Positions 33,970 through 42,721 are shown, counted from the stretch's first letter. The stretch is DNA of 60,144 bases from Deltaproteobacteria bacterium (GCA_019308905.1 JAFDHF010000013.1:1-60144), one strand, 5' to 3'. Notes: generated by a model not told the origin, from the sequence alone. Numbers and translations: made by a program.

Positions 33970-34983
33970 ATGAGCGAACAAAGTGTTTCTGCAAAGGAGA
34001 ATCTCGTGTGGATGCTCGACGACCTGTTCGATTCCCGGGAAGTCGAACATATGAGGAAAATGCTGTGGGAGGGGGGGTATGAACTGGTTGTTACCCGCAG
34101 TGAATCCTATGAAGCCGATTATCCCAAGTACGCTCCGCGCGCAAAGGGGATCCTGCTACAGGTCAACTTTCCCCTGGGCGAAGAAGACATCAAGGGGCTA
34201 TCCTCGTGTAAGATCATATCGGTCACAGGCATCGGTTTTGATGAGTTCGATTTGGATGCCGCGACAAGACACGGGATTCTGGCAGCCAATGTGCCCGGCT
34301 TCTGTGTAGAGGAGGTTTCCAATCACGCCATGGCCTTGCTGCTGGCCCTCAACAGGCACCTGCCGGAATGCCAGGATCTGACCAGGAAGGGGGCCTGGGA
34401 GGGCCTCGACGCCTGGTCCATACGGAGGCTCAAGGGACAGATACTGGGACTGGTTGGGCTGGGTAAGATCGGCAGGGCCGTGGCCCGGAAGGCCAAAGCT
34501 TTCGGACTGGCCGTCAAAGCCTATGACCCGTATCTTCCCGAATCGGGGAGGGCTGTTCTGGACATAGAGTTCTTGGAGTTAGGGGACCTCGTTCGTACTG
34601 CGGACTACCTCTCTCTCCATGTACCCTTGAACCGGGAGACGCAGCATCTGATAGGCGCAGCGGTCTTCGATTCCATGAAGGATACGGCCTACCTTATCAA
34701 TACCAGTAGAGGTGGCGTGGTTGACGAGCAGGCACTGATCGAGGCCCTGAGGACCAAGAAGATCGCGGGTGCAGGGCTGGACGTGCTGGCGCAAGAGCCT
34801 CCGGAGGTCGGGAATCCTCTGCTTTCTATGCCGAACGTCATCGTGTCGCCCCATTCGGCCTTTGTTTCCCATGAGGCGTTGATCGATCTGGCAGCCCAAT
34901 CCACACGGGCGATCATCGACGCCCTGGAGGGGAGGGTTCCTGAAAACGTCCTCAACCGAGAAGTCCTGGACCGGCACGGTTGA
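33970..34983 (+). CDS. D-2-hydroxyacid dehydrogenase (NAD-dependent)
   Basis: 337 residues from ATG 33970, behind GAAGGAG; a 21-codon upstream extension of the frame overlaps the previous gene's end and is unsupported. The NAD site GLVGLGKIGRAVARKAKAFG is near 160, the catalytic Arg in INTSRGGVVDEQALIEAL near 240, Glu in LDVLAQEPPE near 267, and His in VSPHSAFVSHEALID near 293. The family interconverts 2-keto acids with D-2-hydroxy acids, such as 3-phosphoglycerate, glyoxylate/hydroxypyruvate or lactate. With the UxaA pair and glycerate kinase it suggests a hydroxyacid route feeding central metabolism. It is the last gene before a likely terminator. Confidence 0.92.
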   Translation: MSEQSVSAKENLVWMLDDLFDSREVEHMRKMLWEGGYELVVTRSESYEADYPKYAPRAKGILLQVNFPLGEEDIKGLSSCKIISVTGIGFDEFDLDAATRHGILAANVPGFCVEEVSNHAMALLLALNRHLPECQDLTRKGAWEGLDAWSIRRLKGQILGLVGLGKIGRAVARKAKAFGLAVKAYDPYLPESGRAVLDIEFLELGDLVRTADYLSLHVPLNRETQHLIGAAVFDSMKDTAYLINTSRGGVVDEQALIEALRTKKIAGAGLDVLAQEPPEVGNPLLSMPNVIVSPHSAFVSHEALIDLAAQSTRAIIDALEGRVPENVLNREVLDRHG

Positions 34984-35022
34984 GGTGGGTGTTCAAGTAG
35001 AGTAGTTTCTTGCTATTTCTGT

Positions 35023-35049
35023 GTCCCTCCCTCGGGGAGGACGCTTTTT
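35023..35049 (+). terminator. Rho-independent terminator candidate of the catabolic island
   Basis: GTCC-C-TCCC (35023-35031, one bulged C) pairs with GGGAGGAC (35035-35042), leaving a three-base loop, and TTTTT follows at 35045-35049 after GC. It lies 40 bases after the last gene of the island and before argG, so the island appears to end here. Confidence 0.6.
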
Positions 35050-35092
35050 CAGGCATCAGGTCGAGCCTTCCCGGCTATGCCTATCCTCGGTG

Positions 35093-35135
35093 GGTATCCC
35101 GCCTCTGCAATCCCCCTGTGAAGCAGGGGGATACC
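35093..35135 (+). repeat. Two competing hairpins upstream of argG
   Basis: ATCCCCCTG (35110-35118) and CAGGGGGAT (35124-35132) form a perfect 9-bp stem with a TGAAG loop. GGTATCCC (35093-35100) and GGGATACC (35128-35135) form a perfect 8-bp alternative whose right arm overlaps the first stem. There is no T-tract, and the candidate argG promoter lies downstream, so this may back up the terminator at 35023 or act on read-through RNA. Confidence 0.5.
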
Positions 35136-35173
35136 ATGTCTATTCCGAGTCCCATTTTAGCAGAGATAGCCAC

Positions 35174-35202
35174 TTGCTCGCAGGATTCAGGAATGCTAAG
35201 AT
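35174..35202 (+). promoter_or_regulatory. Candidate promoter for argG
   Basis: TTGCTC (35174-35179) is followed after exactly 17 bases by TAAGAT (35197-35202); each hexamer matches the sigma70 consensus at four of six positions. It gives a leader of roughly 60 bases to the argG start at 35271. Nothing else was recognised in the 34984-35270 gap besides the terminator and hairpins. Confidence 0.4.
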
Positions 35203-35270
35203 AACGAGCCCGGTAGGGGTTTGGTATGGATATGAGCCTTGCCCGGGTGAGTGCTAATGGGAGGTTTGGA

Positions 35271-36536
35271 ATGAGCAATGGGGATGGCAAGAAGATCGTC
35301 TTGGCGTACAGTGGTGGGTTGGATACCTCTGTTATTTTGAACTGGCTGGCTGGGAACGGATACGAGGTTGTAGCCTATATCGCTAATGTGGGGCAAAGCG
35401 ACGATCTGGAGGCGGCGAGACGGAAGGCCCTGGAAACAGGAGCATCCAGGGTATATGTCGAAGATCTGAGAGAGGAGTTCGTGAGGGACTACATATTCAG
35501 AGCCCTTAAGGCGAATGCCATTTACGAGGGGAGGTATCTGCTGGGAACGTCCCTGGCTCGCCCGTTGATCGCAAAGAGGCAGATAGAGATCGCCAGGAAA
35601 GAGGGCACCCGTCTGGTGTCTCACGGAGCGACGGGGAAGGGGAACGACCAGGTTCGATTCGAACTCTCCTACTACGCCCTCATGCCGGAAGTTGAAGTAT
35701 TCACCCCGTGGAAGGATCCGGAGTTCCTCGCGCAATTCGAGGGCAGGACCGACCTGCTCGGGTATGCAGAGGAGCATGGGATTCCGGTTGAAGCAACCAG
35801 TGAGAGACCGTACAGTACAGACGACAACCTTATGCACATCAGCTACGAATCTGGCATACTGGAGGACCCGCGAGTAGCTCCAAGGGATGACATGTTTCAA
35901 AAGACGGTTTCGCCCAGGGAGGCACCTGACAGGGAGACGAGAATAGAGATCCATTTTAAGGACGGAGTCCCGGTGAAGGTCGTGAACCGGGACGACGGCA
36001 CGGTGAAGGAGAGGCCTCTCGAGTTGTTTGAGTACCTCAACAGGTTGGCGGGTGAAAACGGGATCGGGCGGATCGATATCGTGGAAAACCGGTTCATCGG
36101 GATCAAGTCCCGCGGTGTGTATGAGACGCCTGGAGGGACTGTCCTGCGGATCGCTCATATGGACATCGAGGGAATCGCAATGGACAGGGAGGTGATGAAG
36201 CTGAGGGATATGCTATCCCCGAAGATCTCGGAACTCATCTATAACGGATTCTGGTTTTCCCCGGAGATGGATTTCCTCATGTCCGCCGTTGACAAGAGTC
36301 AGGAGGTGGTCGACGGAGTTGTCTATCTATCCCTCTACAAGGGTAACGTGACGGTTCTGGGCAGGGAATCACCGAGTTCGCTGTACGACAAAGATCTGGC
36401 CAGCATGGATGTGGAGGGCGGTTTCAACCAGCAGGACTCCAAGGGCTTTATCAACATACATGCCGTAAGACTGAAGGCCCACCATGCAATACTCAGAAAG
36501 ATGGGGAAATGGCCGATGCCCTTTATGAAGGAGTAG
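35271..36536 (+). CDS. argG: Argininosuccinate synthase
   Basis: 421 residues from ATG 35271, six bases after GGAGG; a start at 35226 would add 15 residues without homology. The N-type ATP pyrophosphatase loop [19 protein letters not shown] is near 8, [20 protein letters not shown] near 90, [15 protein letters not shown] near 117, and [19 protein letters not shown] near 180. It joins citrulline and aspartate at the expense of ATP to give argininosuccinate. argH is not in the window. It faces the argE-like gene, with only 12 bp between stops. Confidence 0.96.
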   Translation: MSNGDGKKIVLAYSGGLDTSVILNWLAGNGYEVVAYIANVGQSDDLEAARRKALETGASRVYVEDLREEFVRDYIFRALKANAIYEGRYLLGTSLARPLIAKRQIEIARKEGTRLVSHGATGKGNDQVRFELSYYALMPEVEVFTPWKDPEFLAQFEGRTDLLGYAEEHGIPVEATSERPYSTDDNLMHISYESGILEDPRVAPRDDMFQKTVSPREAPDRETRIEIHFKDGVPVKVVNRDDGTVKERPLELFEYLNRLAGENGIGRIDIVENRFIGIKSRGVYETPGGTVLRIAHMDIEGIAMDREVMKLRDMLSPKISELIYNGFWFSPEMDFLMSAVDKSQEVVDGVVYLSLYKGNVTVLGRESPSSLYDKDLASMDVEGGFNQQDSKGFINIHAVRLKAHHAILRKMGKWPMPFMKE

Positions 36537-36548
36537 ATCCCACTTGTC

Positions 36549-37703
36549 TCAGTCGTCGGCCCAGCAGGATGCCGTAAGGAGGCGCTTGAGGGTTTCGTAG
36601 ACGTCGACGAGACTTTTCAGGCTCACCCATTCGTCGGCCGCGTGGGCTCCATGACCCGCAGGACCGAAGAGCAGAGACGGCACCCCGGCCCTTCCCGCCA
36701 GCGCGGAGTCTGCCCAAAAGGAGAGCCCCACGAGCCTCGATTCAGGAGAAACCTCTTGCAGGCATCTCAAGATTCGGCTCTTTCTTTGGATCTCATAGGG
36801 AGGCCTCACGAGCATGATGCGGCCGTCCACCCAGTGATTTCCCGGCACGTTTCTGACAGCCTGGAGGACCCGTTTCAGCTCCTCCTCGAAAGTGTCAGGG
36901 CTTTCTCGCGGAAGGGTTCGCCTCTCCCACCGGAGTCGCGACCTGGAGGGGATTACGCTGACCGCTGTTCCACCCTCTATCAGCCCTCCGTGGAGGCTTG
37001 CCCTGCCAAGCAGTGGATCGGGTTTCTCCCTCTCGAGTTTCGACCGGATTCTGTCGAGCTCTTGGAGGGCTCCCTTGAGAGGGAGGATCGCATCGATTCC
37101 CTCTGTAGGGCGGCTTCCGTGGGCTGCCTTGCCGGTTACCTCGATCTCATACCAGACAAAACCCTTATGACTCACCCCGATCTGTCCCTCTGTGGGTTCA
37201 AGGAAGATCCCGCCCAGGGGAGGAGAGGGGAGGCAGGGGAGCCACTTCCCGACCAAGTGCTCCATTCCCATGCTCCTGTCCTCTTCATCTGCCACAAAGG
37301 TAAACCAGATGTCTGCAGGAGGTCTCTTCCTGGCAAAGTGACGGGCAAGCAGCAGCATGACCGCCATGCCGCCCTTCATGTCGTAGGTTCCACGGCCGTA
37401 GAGTCTATCGCCCTCTCTTCTGAGGGTGAATGGGTGAGCCATCTCTTCCACCCCCACGGTGTCGAGGTGGGCGTTCAACAGGACGGGATTCCTCTGATTC
37501 CTTCCAGGTGCCAGGGCAACCACATTGGTCCTCTTCTCTTCTACGGACTGGATTTCTGGTTTCAGCCCCTGGTCGGCCAGATACCGGTACACGAACCTGG
37601 AGATCTCCTCTTCTCCGGGTCCCTTTGCAAGAGAACGGTTGACCGAGTTGATTCCGACGAGCTCGCCCAGGACACGGACAAAGCTCTCTTCCAGTGATCT
37701 CAT
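36549..37703 (-). CDS. argE: M20 metallopeptidase, probable acetylornithine deacetylase
   Basis: 384 residues. Di-zinc M20 motifs are present: LLNAHLDTVGV near 74 (His, Asp), YGRGTYDMKGGMAV near 101 (Asp bridging), FVADEEDRSMG near 133 (Glu-Glu), FLEPTEGQIGVSHKGFVWYE near 158, and the C-terminal GPAGHGAHAADEWV near 350 (His). A dimerisation insert with HGSRPTEGIDAI near 188 is typical of ArgE/DapE. It deacetylates N-acetylornithine if the arginine assignment is right, and the adjacent co-oriented argB 9 bp upstream supports this. Related peptidases with other N-acyl or N-carbamoyl substrates cannot be excluded. Confidence 0.82.
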   Translation of the reverse strand: MRSLEESFVRVLGELVGINSVNRSLAKGPGEEEISRFVYRYLADQGLKPEIQSVEEKRTNVVALAPGRNQRNPVLLNAHLDTVGVEEMAHPFTLRREGDRLYGRGTYDMKGGMAVMLLLARHFARKRPPADIWFTFVADEEDRSMGMEHLVGKWLPCLPSPPLGGIFLEPTEGQIGVSHKGFVWYEIEVTGKAAHGSRPTEGIDAILPLKGALQELDRIRSKLEREKPDPLLGRASLHGGLIEGGTAVSVIPSRSRLRWERRTLPRESPDTFEEELKRVLQAVRNVPGNHWVDGRIMLVRPPYEIQRKSRILRCLQEVSPESRLVGLSFWADSALAGRAGVPSLLFGPAGHGAHAADEWVSLKSLVDVYETLKRLLTASCWADD

Positions 37704-37712
37704 CTCACCTGC

Positions 37713-38492
37713 TCAGAACCTGATGGTCGTCCCGGGTACGGGCTTCCTCCTGACCATGCTTTCAAAGGTACTCATGCCGTGCCACCGTGTGATATGCACC
37801 CGCTGGACCTGGCCCCTGAGAGCCTCGAATGCGGACTCCATCTTGGCAACCATACCCCCTTTGATTGTACCCCGTGCGATGAGTCTCTTGGCCTCCTCCA
37901 CTGTAAGCAAGGGGCGGATCTGGGCTCCCACCTGAACACCGGAAACATCTGTGAAATAGACGAGATCCGTACACCGGGAGGCAACGGCCAGGGCTGCCGC
38001 TGCGCTGTCGGCATTGACGTTGTAACTCTTTCCCTCTCTATCCACTGAAATCGGAGAAACCACAGGGACCTCGCCTTTTGCCAGACTGTCGAGAAGGGGT
38101 TTTGGGTTGACCTGAATCACCCTGCCCACAAAGCCCAAGTCTCGTCCCCTGTGGATCAGAGGCTCCACCACAAGGAGCCGATCGGTCTTCCCGGACATGC
38201 GCCTGCACGCAATGCCCCCCTGTTCCAGCCAGGATGCGATTCTTGCGTTGACCTTTCCGGAAAGGACCTCTTCCACGATCTCCATGTCCTCGGCCGGGGT
38301 GACCCGGATGCCGTCGACAAAGACAGTCTCTCGGTCGGCATCCTTGAGGGCCTGAGAGATTTCCTTTCCGCCGCCGTGGACGATGATCACCTCTGCCTCT
38401 CTGTGGTTTCTGATCGCCTGGGCCAGAGCCCTGAAGCCGTCACGTCCATCAAAGGCCCTTCCCCCGATCTTGATCAGGATTCTCGGTTTCAT
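37713..38492 (-). CDS. argB: Acetylglutamate kinase
   Basis: 259 residues, slightly shorter than the usual 280-300. KIGGRAFDGRDGFRALA near 8, the IIVHGGGKEISQALKDA substrate loop near 36, NARIASWLEQGGIACRRMSG near 80, VVSPISVDREGKSYNVNADS near 143, and TIKGGMVAKMESAFEALRG near 209 are family features. The enzyme phosphorylates N-acetylglutamate. The N-terminus lacks the extra helix found in arginine-inhibited hexameric forms, so it may be a dimeric, arginine-insensitive type, which is an inference. It is followed by the argE-like gene. No argC or argD is in the window. Confidence 0.93.
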   Translation of the reverse strand: MKPRILIKIGGRAFDGRDGFRALAQAIRNHREAEVIIVHGGGKEISQALKDADRETVFVDGIRVTPAEDMEIVEEVLSGKVNARIASWLEQGGIACRRMSGKTDRLLVVEPLIHRGRDLGFVGRVIQVNPKPLLDSLAKGEVPVVSPISVDREGKSYNVNADSAAAALAVASRCTDLVYFTDVSGVQVGAQIRPLLTVEEAKRLIARGTIKGGMVAKMESAFEALRGQVQRVHITRWHGMSTFESMVRRKPVPGTTIRF

Positions 38493-38542
38493 CCCTTGGA
38501 TCCCACCTGGATGATGGTCTGCTCCATGGCCTACACTGCCAA

Positions 38543-38572
38543 AGTATGACAGGAAACCAGATCGCCTGTCAA
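38543..38572 (-). promoter_or_regulatory. Candidate promoter for argB-argE
   Basis: On the minus strand TTGACA (38572-38567) is followed after 18 bases by CATACT (38548-38543). The argB start at 38492 lies about 45 bp beyond the likely start site. The 261-bp divergent gap 38493-38753 also holds the plus-strand promoter at 38647 and a hairpin. Confidence 0.5.
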
Positions 38573-38646
38573 GTCGGGAAAGGCCCGGGTTCCTCGGCGT
38601 TTCGGAGACCCTTACCGAGAGGTGAGGAATCTCCGGAGTCCCCGGA

Positions 38647-38675
38647 TTGATTTTATACGGGATCTCGGGTATTCA
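38647..38675 (+). promoter_or_regulatory. Candidate promoter for the DUF3857 gene pair
   Basis: TTGATT (38647-38652) is followed after 17 bases by TATTCA (38670-38675). The gene start is at 38754. The two promoters of this divergent gap are about 75 bp apart and do not overlap. Confidence 0.5.
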
Positions 38676-38720
38676 ATAGGCATGACTGGAGGATATACTT
38701 CTCCTCTCGATCCTGAATTT

Positions 38721-38738
38721 CCGGCCCTTCCGGGCCGG
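38721..38738 (+). repeat. Short GC hairpin just before a ribosome-binding site
   Basis: CCGGCCC (38721-38727) pairs perfectly with GGGCCGG (38732-38738) around a TTCC loop. The purine-rich ribosome site (AGAGGGAG) follows immediately and the ATG is at 38754. In the mRNA it would sit between the 5' end and the site and may protect the message. Confidence 0.5.
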
Positions 38739-38753
38739 AGAGGGAGAAAAACT

Positions 38754-40706
38754 ATGGGCCGTCTCAGGATGGGGGCTCTTGGCCTGGCTTCTCTTTTGAT
38801 GGTGCTGATCATTCCTTGCAGGGGGGAAGCTTTGCAGGGAGGGGAGTATTCCTTCCTGGACCTCATTTCTCCTCGTGACTATCCAGGGGCACAAGTGGTT
38901 GTGGCCCTGGAGAAGGAGAGGAGAAGCTTTGACGAATCGGGCAAGGGAGTCACTACGGACGAGGTCTTCCTGAAGATACTCACGGAGAGGGGGCTGGAAG
39001 GCGAGGCGAAGCAGGTATTCTCGTATAACATGGCATACGATCGTTTTGAGATCGAGAAAATCGAGGTGATAAAACCCCGGGGGATAGTCCGGCCTGTAGA
39101 TCTGTCGGTCAATTCCAGGACGATCTCACCCCCAGGCTCGGCTATGATGAATATCTACGACCCTAACGAGAGGGAGGTCCATGTCTTTGTTCCTGGGTTG
39201 GAGGTAGGAGACACGATCCACTATCGGGTTCTCTACAGGCGGGTCCGGCCTGTCATCTCCGGGAATTTCTTTGGAATGATTCTGGCCCAGTACAGAGTGC
39301 CGATCAGAGAGTATCTCTTCGAGGTGGAAGGCCCGGCCTCGGTCAAGCTCAGGTATCTGCTCAAGGACGAGGTGAGGGACACCCATACCTTTGAGACCCT
39401 TCTCACCGAGGATGGGAAGTGGGTCTACCGGTGGCGCTTCAGGAACGTACCGATGCTGGTTCCAGAGCCGCATATGCCTCATATCTCCAGGGTGGCCATG
39501 CGCCTCCTCTTCACCACCCTCTCGTCTTGGAATGAGATTTCGAAGTGGTATTGGGGGGTAGTGGAGCCGAAGCTGAAGCCCTCCGGTGCCATGGTGCGGA
39601 AGGTGGAGGAGCTCACCGCAGAGGAATCCTCGGAAGAGGGGAAGATCAGGGCCCTCTTCTCTTTTGTTTCCCGCAGGGTCCGCTATCTCGGAATAACAAC
39701 GGAGACCTTCAAGCCGGGTTTTGAACCCCACGATGTGAAAGAGACTTTTTCACAGAGGGCCGGAGTGTGCCGGGACAAGATGGCCCTTCTCGTCAGTATG
39801 CTGAGGATTGCAGGGTTTCGATCCTACCCGGTACTGATCTCCATAGGCCCGAAGATAGATCCGGAAATACCCAGATCTGCCTTCAACCATGCGATCTGCG
39901 GGGTCTTCGTGAAGGGGAGGCTGATGCTTCTCGACCCGACGGCTGAAACGAGCCGTCAGTTTCTTCCAGACTACGATCGAGACCGGAGCTACCTTGTGGC
40001 GGCTCCGGACATGAACAATGAGCTCTCCATCACTCCGCCGAGGCCGGCAGAATCCAATATGACCGTTGTCTCCATTACCTCTACCCTGGATGAGCAGAAC
40101 CATCTACGAGGCAGGATCCAGGTCACATACTCCGGTTTTGCAGATACGATTTTCCGGGGCATGTTGATGGAGAGGAGTGCCTTTGAAAGGGGGCGGATCG
40201 TTGAAAGGCTCCTGAAGCGCGGCATGCCCGAGGCGGGTGTGGAGAGCTTCTGCATCGAGAATCTCGCGGATTCCACCAGTCCCCTCTCTCTGGAGATCAC
40301 CTATGGAGTCAAGGACGCGGCAATCGGGGAAGGAAAGAGAGGATTCCTCGTTCCTTTTTCTTTTCTCGACAACTTCAGCTTTCTCGACCGCTGGGTCCTG
40401 GGTAAGGCCGACATGGTGAAGCGTCGCTACCCCATAGAGCTGGGTTACCGGTTCTGTACAAGGATCCACGAGGAGTTGAGGTTGCTGGGTGTAAGGAAGA
40501 TCGTTCTGCCTCCTCTGCCGAGCCTCGACCAACCCCTGTTCAGGGATTCGGGCTCTTACGGGCTGGTTGGGCCCGACCGGGTGGTTATCGACCGGGAATT
40601 CTTGTGGCGTTCGGTGCTGGTTTCGCCTTCTCAGTACGGAAGCCTGAAATCCTTGCAACACCGGAGAGCCGTGAGTCGTTTCTTGCCCATCGTTTTTGAA
40701 CGATAG
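38754..40706 (+). CDS. Secreted DUF3857/transglutaminase-like protein, catalytic residues present
   Basis: 650 residues from ATG 38754 with GGGAG upstream. An export signal (MGRLRMGALGLASLLMVLII to about residue 28) precedes a DUF3857 domain (about 35-250; EREVHVFVPGLEVGDTIHYR near 140). A transglutaminase-like core follows, with Cys339 in RAGVCRDKMALL, His379 in SAFNHAICGVFV and Asp in LLDPTAE. A DUF3858-like C-terminal beta region completes it. Proteins of this type are exported to the envelope and are thought to cross-link or cleave peptide bonds; none has a settled role here. It is followed after 19 bp by a related gene whose catalytic residues are replaced, suggesting a pair that works together. 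Confidence 0.85.
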   Translation: MGRLRMGALGLASLLMVLIIPCRGEALQGGEYSFLDLISPRDYPGAQVVVALEKERRSFDESGKGVTTDEVFLKILTERGLEGEAKQVFSYNMAYDRFEIEKIEVIKPRGIVRPVDLSVNSRTISPPGSAMMNIYDPNEREVHVFVPGLEVGDTIHYRVLYRRVRPVISGNFFGMILAQYRVPIREYLFEVEGPASVKLRYLLKDEVRDTHTFETLLTEDGKWVYRWRFRNVPMLVPEPHMPHISRVAMRLLFTTLSSWNEISKWYWGVVEPKLKPSGAMVRKVEELTAEESSEEGKIRALFSFVSRRVRYLGITTETFKPGFEPHDVKETFSQRAGVCRDKMALLVSMLRIAGFRSYPVLISIGPKIDPEIPRSAFNHAICGVFVKGRLMLLDPTAETSRQFLPDYDRDRSYLVAAPDMNNELSITPPRPAESNMTVVSITSTLDEQNHLRGRIQVTYSGFADTIFRGMLMERSAFERGRIVERLLKRGMPEAGVESFCIENLADSTSPLSLEITYGVKDAAIGEGKRGFLVPFSFLDNFSFLDRWVLGKADMVKRRYPIELGYRFCTRIHEELRLLGVRKIVLPPLPSLDQPLFRDSGSYGLVGPDRVVIDREFLWRSVLVSPSQYGSLKSLQHRRAVSRFLPIVFER

Positions 40707-40725
40707 ATAGGGGGAGACCCGGAGC

Positions 40726-42588
40726 ATGTTTAGACGTTGGATCATGGTTCTTTTTGTTGCCGGTGTGGCCGTTGCGGCATGCCCGAATTCGGTGAAAAGC
40801 GGGACGAGCACTCCGGAACGTCAGAGTTGCAGGAAATTCGGATATGACGTGGTCTTTCTCGAAAAGAGCAAGGAGACAGTGATAGGAAAGGGGGGCGGAG
40901 TCCGTACCAGAGTACACGTCCTGAAAAAGATCCTCACCTACAAGGGGAAGAAGGAACACGCCCACTGCAAGCTCCACTTCAATCGGGAATACGAAACCCT
41001 CCGAGTGGTCTTTGCAAGGACCATAAAGCCCGACAATACCACGATCGAAGTCAAGGGCGAGTGGATCCATGAGATTATGGCTCCCAGGACGGCGTCCGCC
41101 GCCCTCTATTCAAAGTACCGGGAAGTGACGGTGGAATTTCCCGGCGTCGAGGTGGGGGACAGGGTGGAGATAGAATATGAGATCGTCCGAAGACCGGTAG
41201 GGGTCGTATGGGGGAGGACGATCTTCCAGGGAACAGACCCGGTCAGGAACGCGAGGTTCGAATTGATCACTCCGGCCAACTTCGTGCTGTCCACCTTTGG
41301 AAAAGTTGGTACCGGTTTCAAGCAGGAGGTCCTCCATGACGGCAGGACGAGACGCGCCTGGTGGGGGAGCATGATAGAGGGCCTGCCAGAAGAAGGCCAC
41401 CAGCCCTCTCCTGAGAATCTCTACCCCACACTCTTTTACTCCTCTGCTACGGGATGGGAGGATGTGGGCAGGTGGTTCATCTCGAGGTTGCTGCCGGATC
41501 TGAAAGAGGACGAGCTCAAGGGCCTGCTCTCCTCAGCGCCTCCGTGGGACACCCCTGATGAGCTTTACAGCCGCCTTGTCAAGAGGCTCTCCATTGTGGA
41601 CATCGATCTCGATAAGAGTCGATATGAGGTTACCAGTCCTTCGGTGGTCCTGAAAAGGAACTACGCCGACAACAAGGACGCTTCGGTCCTGTTCTTTGAG
41701 TTGCTGAGAGCAAGGGGATTCAGCCCTCAGCTCGTCCTTTACAACGGCGGTGATATCTTCCTCGACGGACTCAAGGACGTTCCTTCTCCCGGGCTCTTCA
41801 ATCAGGTGATGGTAAAGGTGGGCCGGTCCTACTACGAATTCAGCAGTAGGAGCCGCTACTACGATCCAGGGTACACCGGTCGAATGGGGAGGTGGGGCCT
41901 GCTTCTCCCCGCGTGCAGGTGGGAGAAGATACGGAGCAGGTCGATGAGCGGGAAGGACTCGAGAATCGTACTCCATCTGGAGAACCCCGGCGAGATCCAG
42001 GGTCGAGTCACCGAGGTCCACCACGGTTTCTATGGGGTGGAACTGCGGGAGGCCTTGACTGGTATGGGGAGGGAAAGAAAAAGGATTTTCTGGGATAGGT
42101 GGATGAACGATCTGGACCCCCTCGCCGGTGCAACTTCAGGACCGGAGGTTCTCCATCTCCTCCAATCGGGAGTCCCCCCTGAGATACGGGCCACCTACCG
42201 TGTTCCGAGGGGAATTCCCGGGATAGGGGCGAACCTTTTCTCCCCTCTACCCCTTGAGGATAGGTTCATGAAGTACCTCGTGGTCGGTGACAGGCGTCTC
42301 GGCCCCTTTGCCGTCTTCTCGACCCTGACAGGAAGGCTCGATCTCGAGATCCGGTATCCGGCAGCATGGAGGGTCAAGTACCTCCCGCCCGAGGTGAAAA
42401 AGGATACACCCTGCTTTTCCAGTACCCTGAGGGTGGAGTGCCCTTTGCCGGGGGTCCTCAAGGTCCTTCGAGAAATTAAGATCAAGAGGGGCCTCATACA
42501 GGGCGAAAAGGCCTATCAGGTGTTTTGCCGGGCTGTGAGAGAGAGTCTCGGGCTGCGGGCGCGCCTCGTATGTTTTCAAAAGCCCTGA
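40726..42588 (+). CDS. DUF3857/transglutaminase-like protein, catalytically degenerate
   Basis: 620 residues with a short N-terminal signal and possible lipobox-like Cys (VAGVAVAACPNS, Cys19). It shares the layout of the previous gene: a DUF3857 region (VTVEFPGVEVGDRVEIEYEI near 131), a transglutaminase-fold segment and a C-terminal beta-rich part. The usual R-x-G-x-C-x-D-K is replaced by KRNYADNKDASVLF near 309, and the catalytic His by Gln in GLFNQVMVKV near 358. Both key residues are therefore lost while the fold is kept. The role may be as a scaffold, inhibitor or regulator of the active neighbour. Downstream are the pyrE promoter and leader. Confidence 0.78.
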   Translation: MFRRWIMVLFVAGVAVAACPNSVKSGTSTPERQSCRKFGYDVVFLEKSKETVIGKGGGVRTRVHVLKKILTYKGKKEHAHCKLHFNREYETLRVVFARTIKPDNTTIEVKGEWIHEIMAPRTASAALYSKYREVTVEFPGVEVGDRVEIEYEIVRRPVGVVWGRTIFQGTDPVRNARFELITPANFVLSTFGKVGTGFKQEVLHDGRTRRAWWGSMIEGLPEEGHQPSPENLYPTLFYSSATGWEDVGRWFISRLLPDLKEDELKGLLSSAPPWDTPDELYSRLVKRLSIVDIDLDKSRYEVTSPSVVLKRNYADNKDASVLFFELLRARGFSPQLVLYNGGDIFLDGLKDVPSPGLFNQVMVKVGRSYYEFSSRSRYYDPGYTGRMGRWGLLLPACRWEKIRSRSMSGKDSRIVLHLENPGEIQGRVTEVHHGFYGVELREALTGMGRERKRIFWDRWMNDLDPLAGATSGPEVLHLLQSGVPPEIRATYRVPRGIPGIGANLFSPLPLEDRFMKYLVVGDRRLGPFAVFSTLTGRLDLEIRYPAAWRVKYLPPEVKKDTPCFSSTLRVECPLPGVLKVLREIKIKRGLIQGEKAYQVFCRAVRESLGLRARLVCFQKP

Positions 42589-42692
42589 CCGATCCCCGCT
42601 CGGCCAGGCCGGGATGGGCAACGGTCCTCAAGAATAAGAAGAAGTTAGGACGTGCAATCCGAGAAGGGGGGGCACTCCGCCGGGAGCCAGCA

Positions 42693-42721
42693 TTGACTTT
42701 GGTACAGGTTTTTGCCATAAT
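42693..42721 (+). promoter_or_regulatory. Sigma70-like promoter for pyrE
   Basis: TTGACT (42693-42698) is followed after exactly 17 bases by CATAAT (42716-42721), each five of six from consensus. Transcription would start near 42728, giving a leader of about 148 bases before the pyrE ATG at 42876. Confidence 0.65.

Noticed and set aside
34984-35270. tRNA or small RNA gene in the gap before argG
   Set aside because: The stems seen do not make a cloverleaf and are better read as terminator and leader hairpins.
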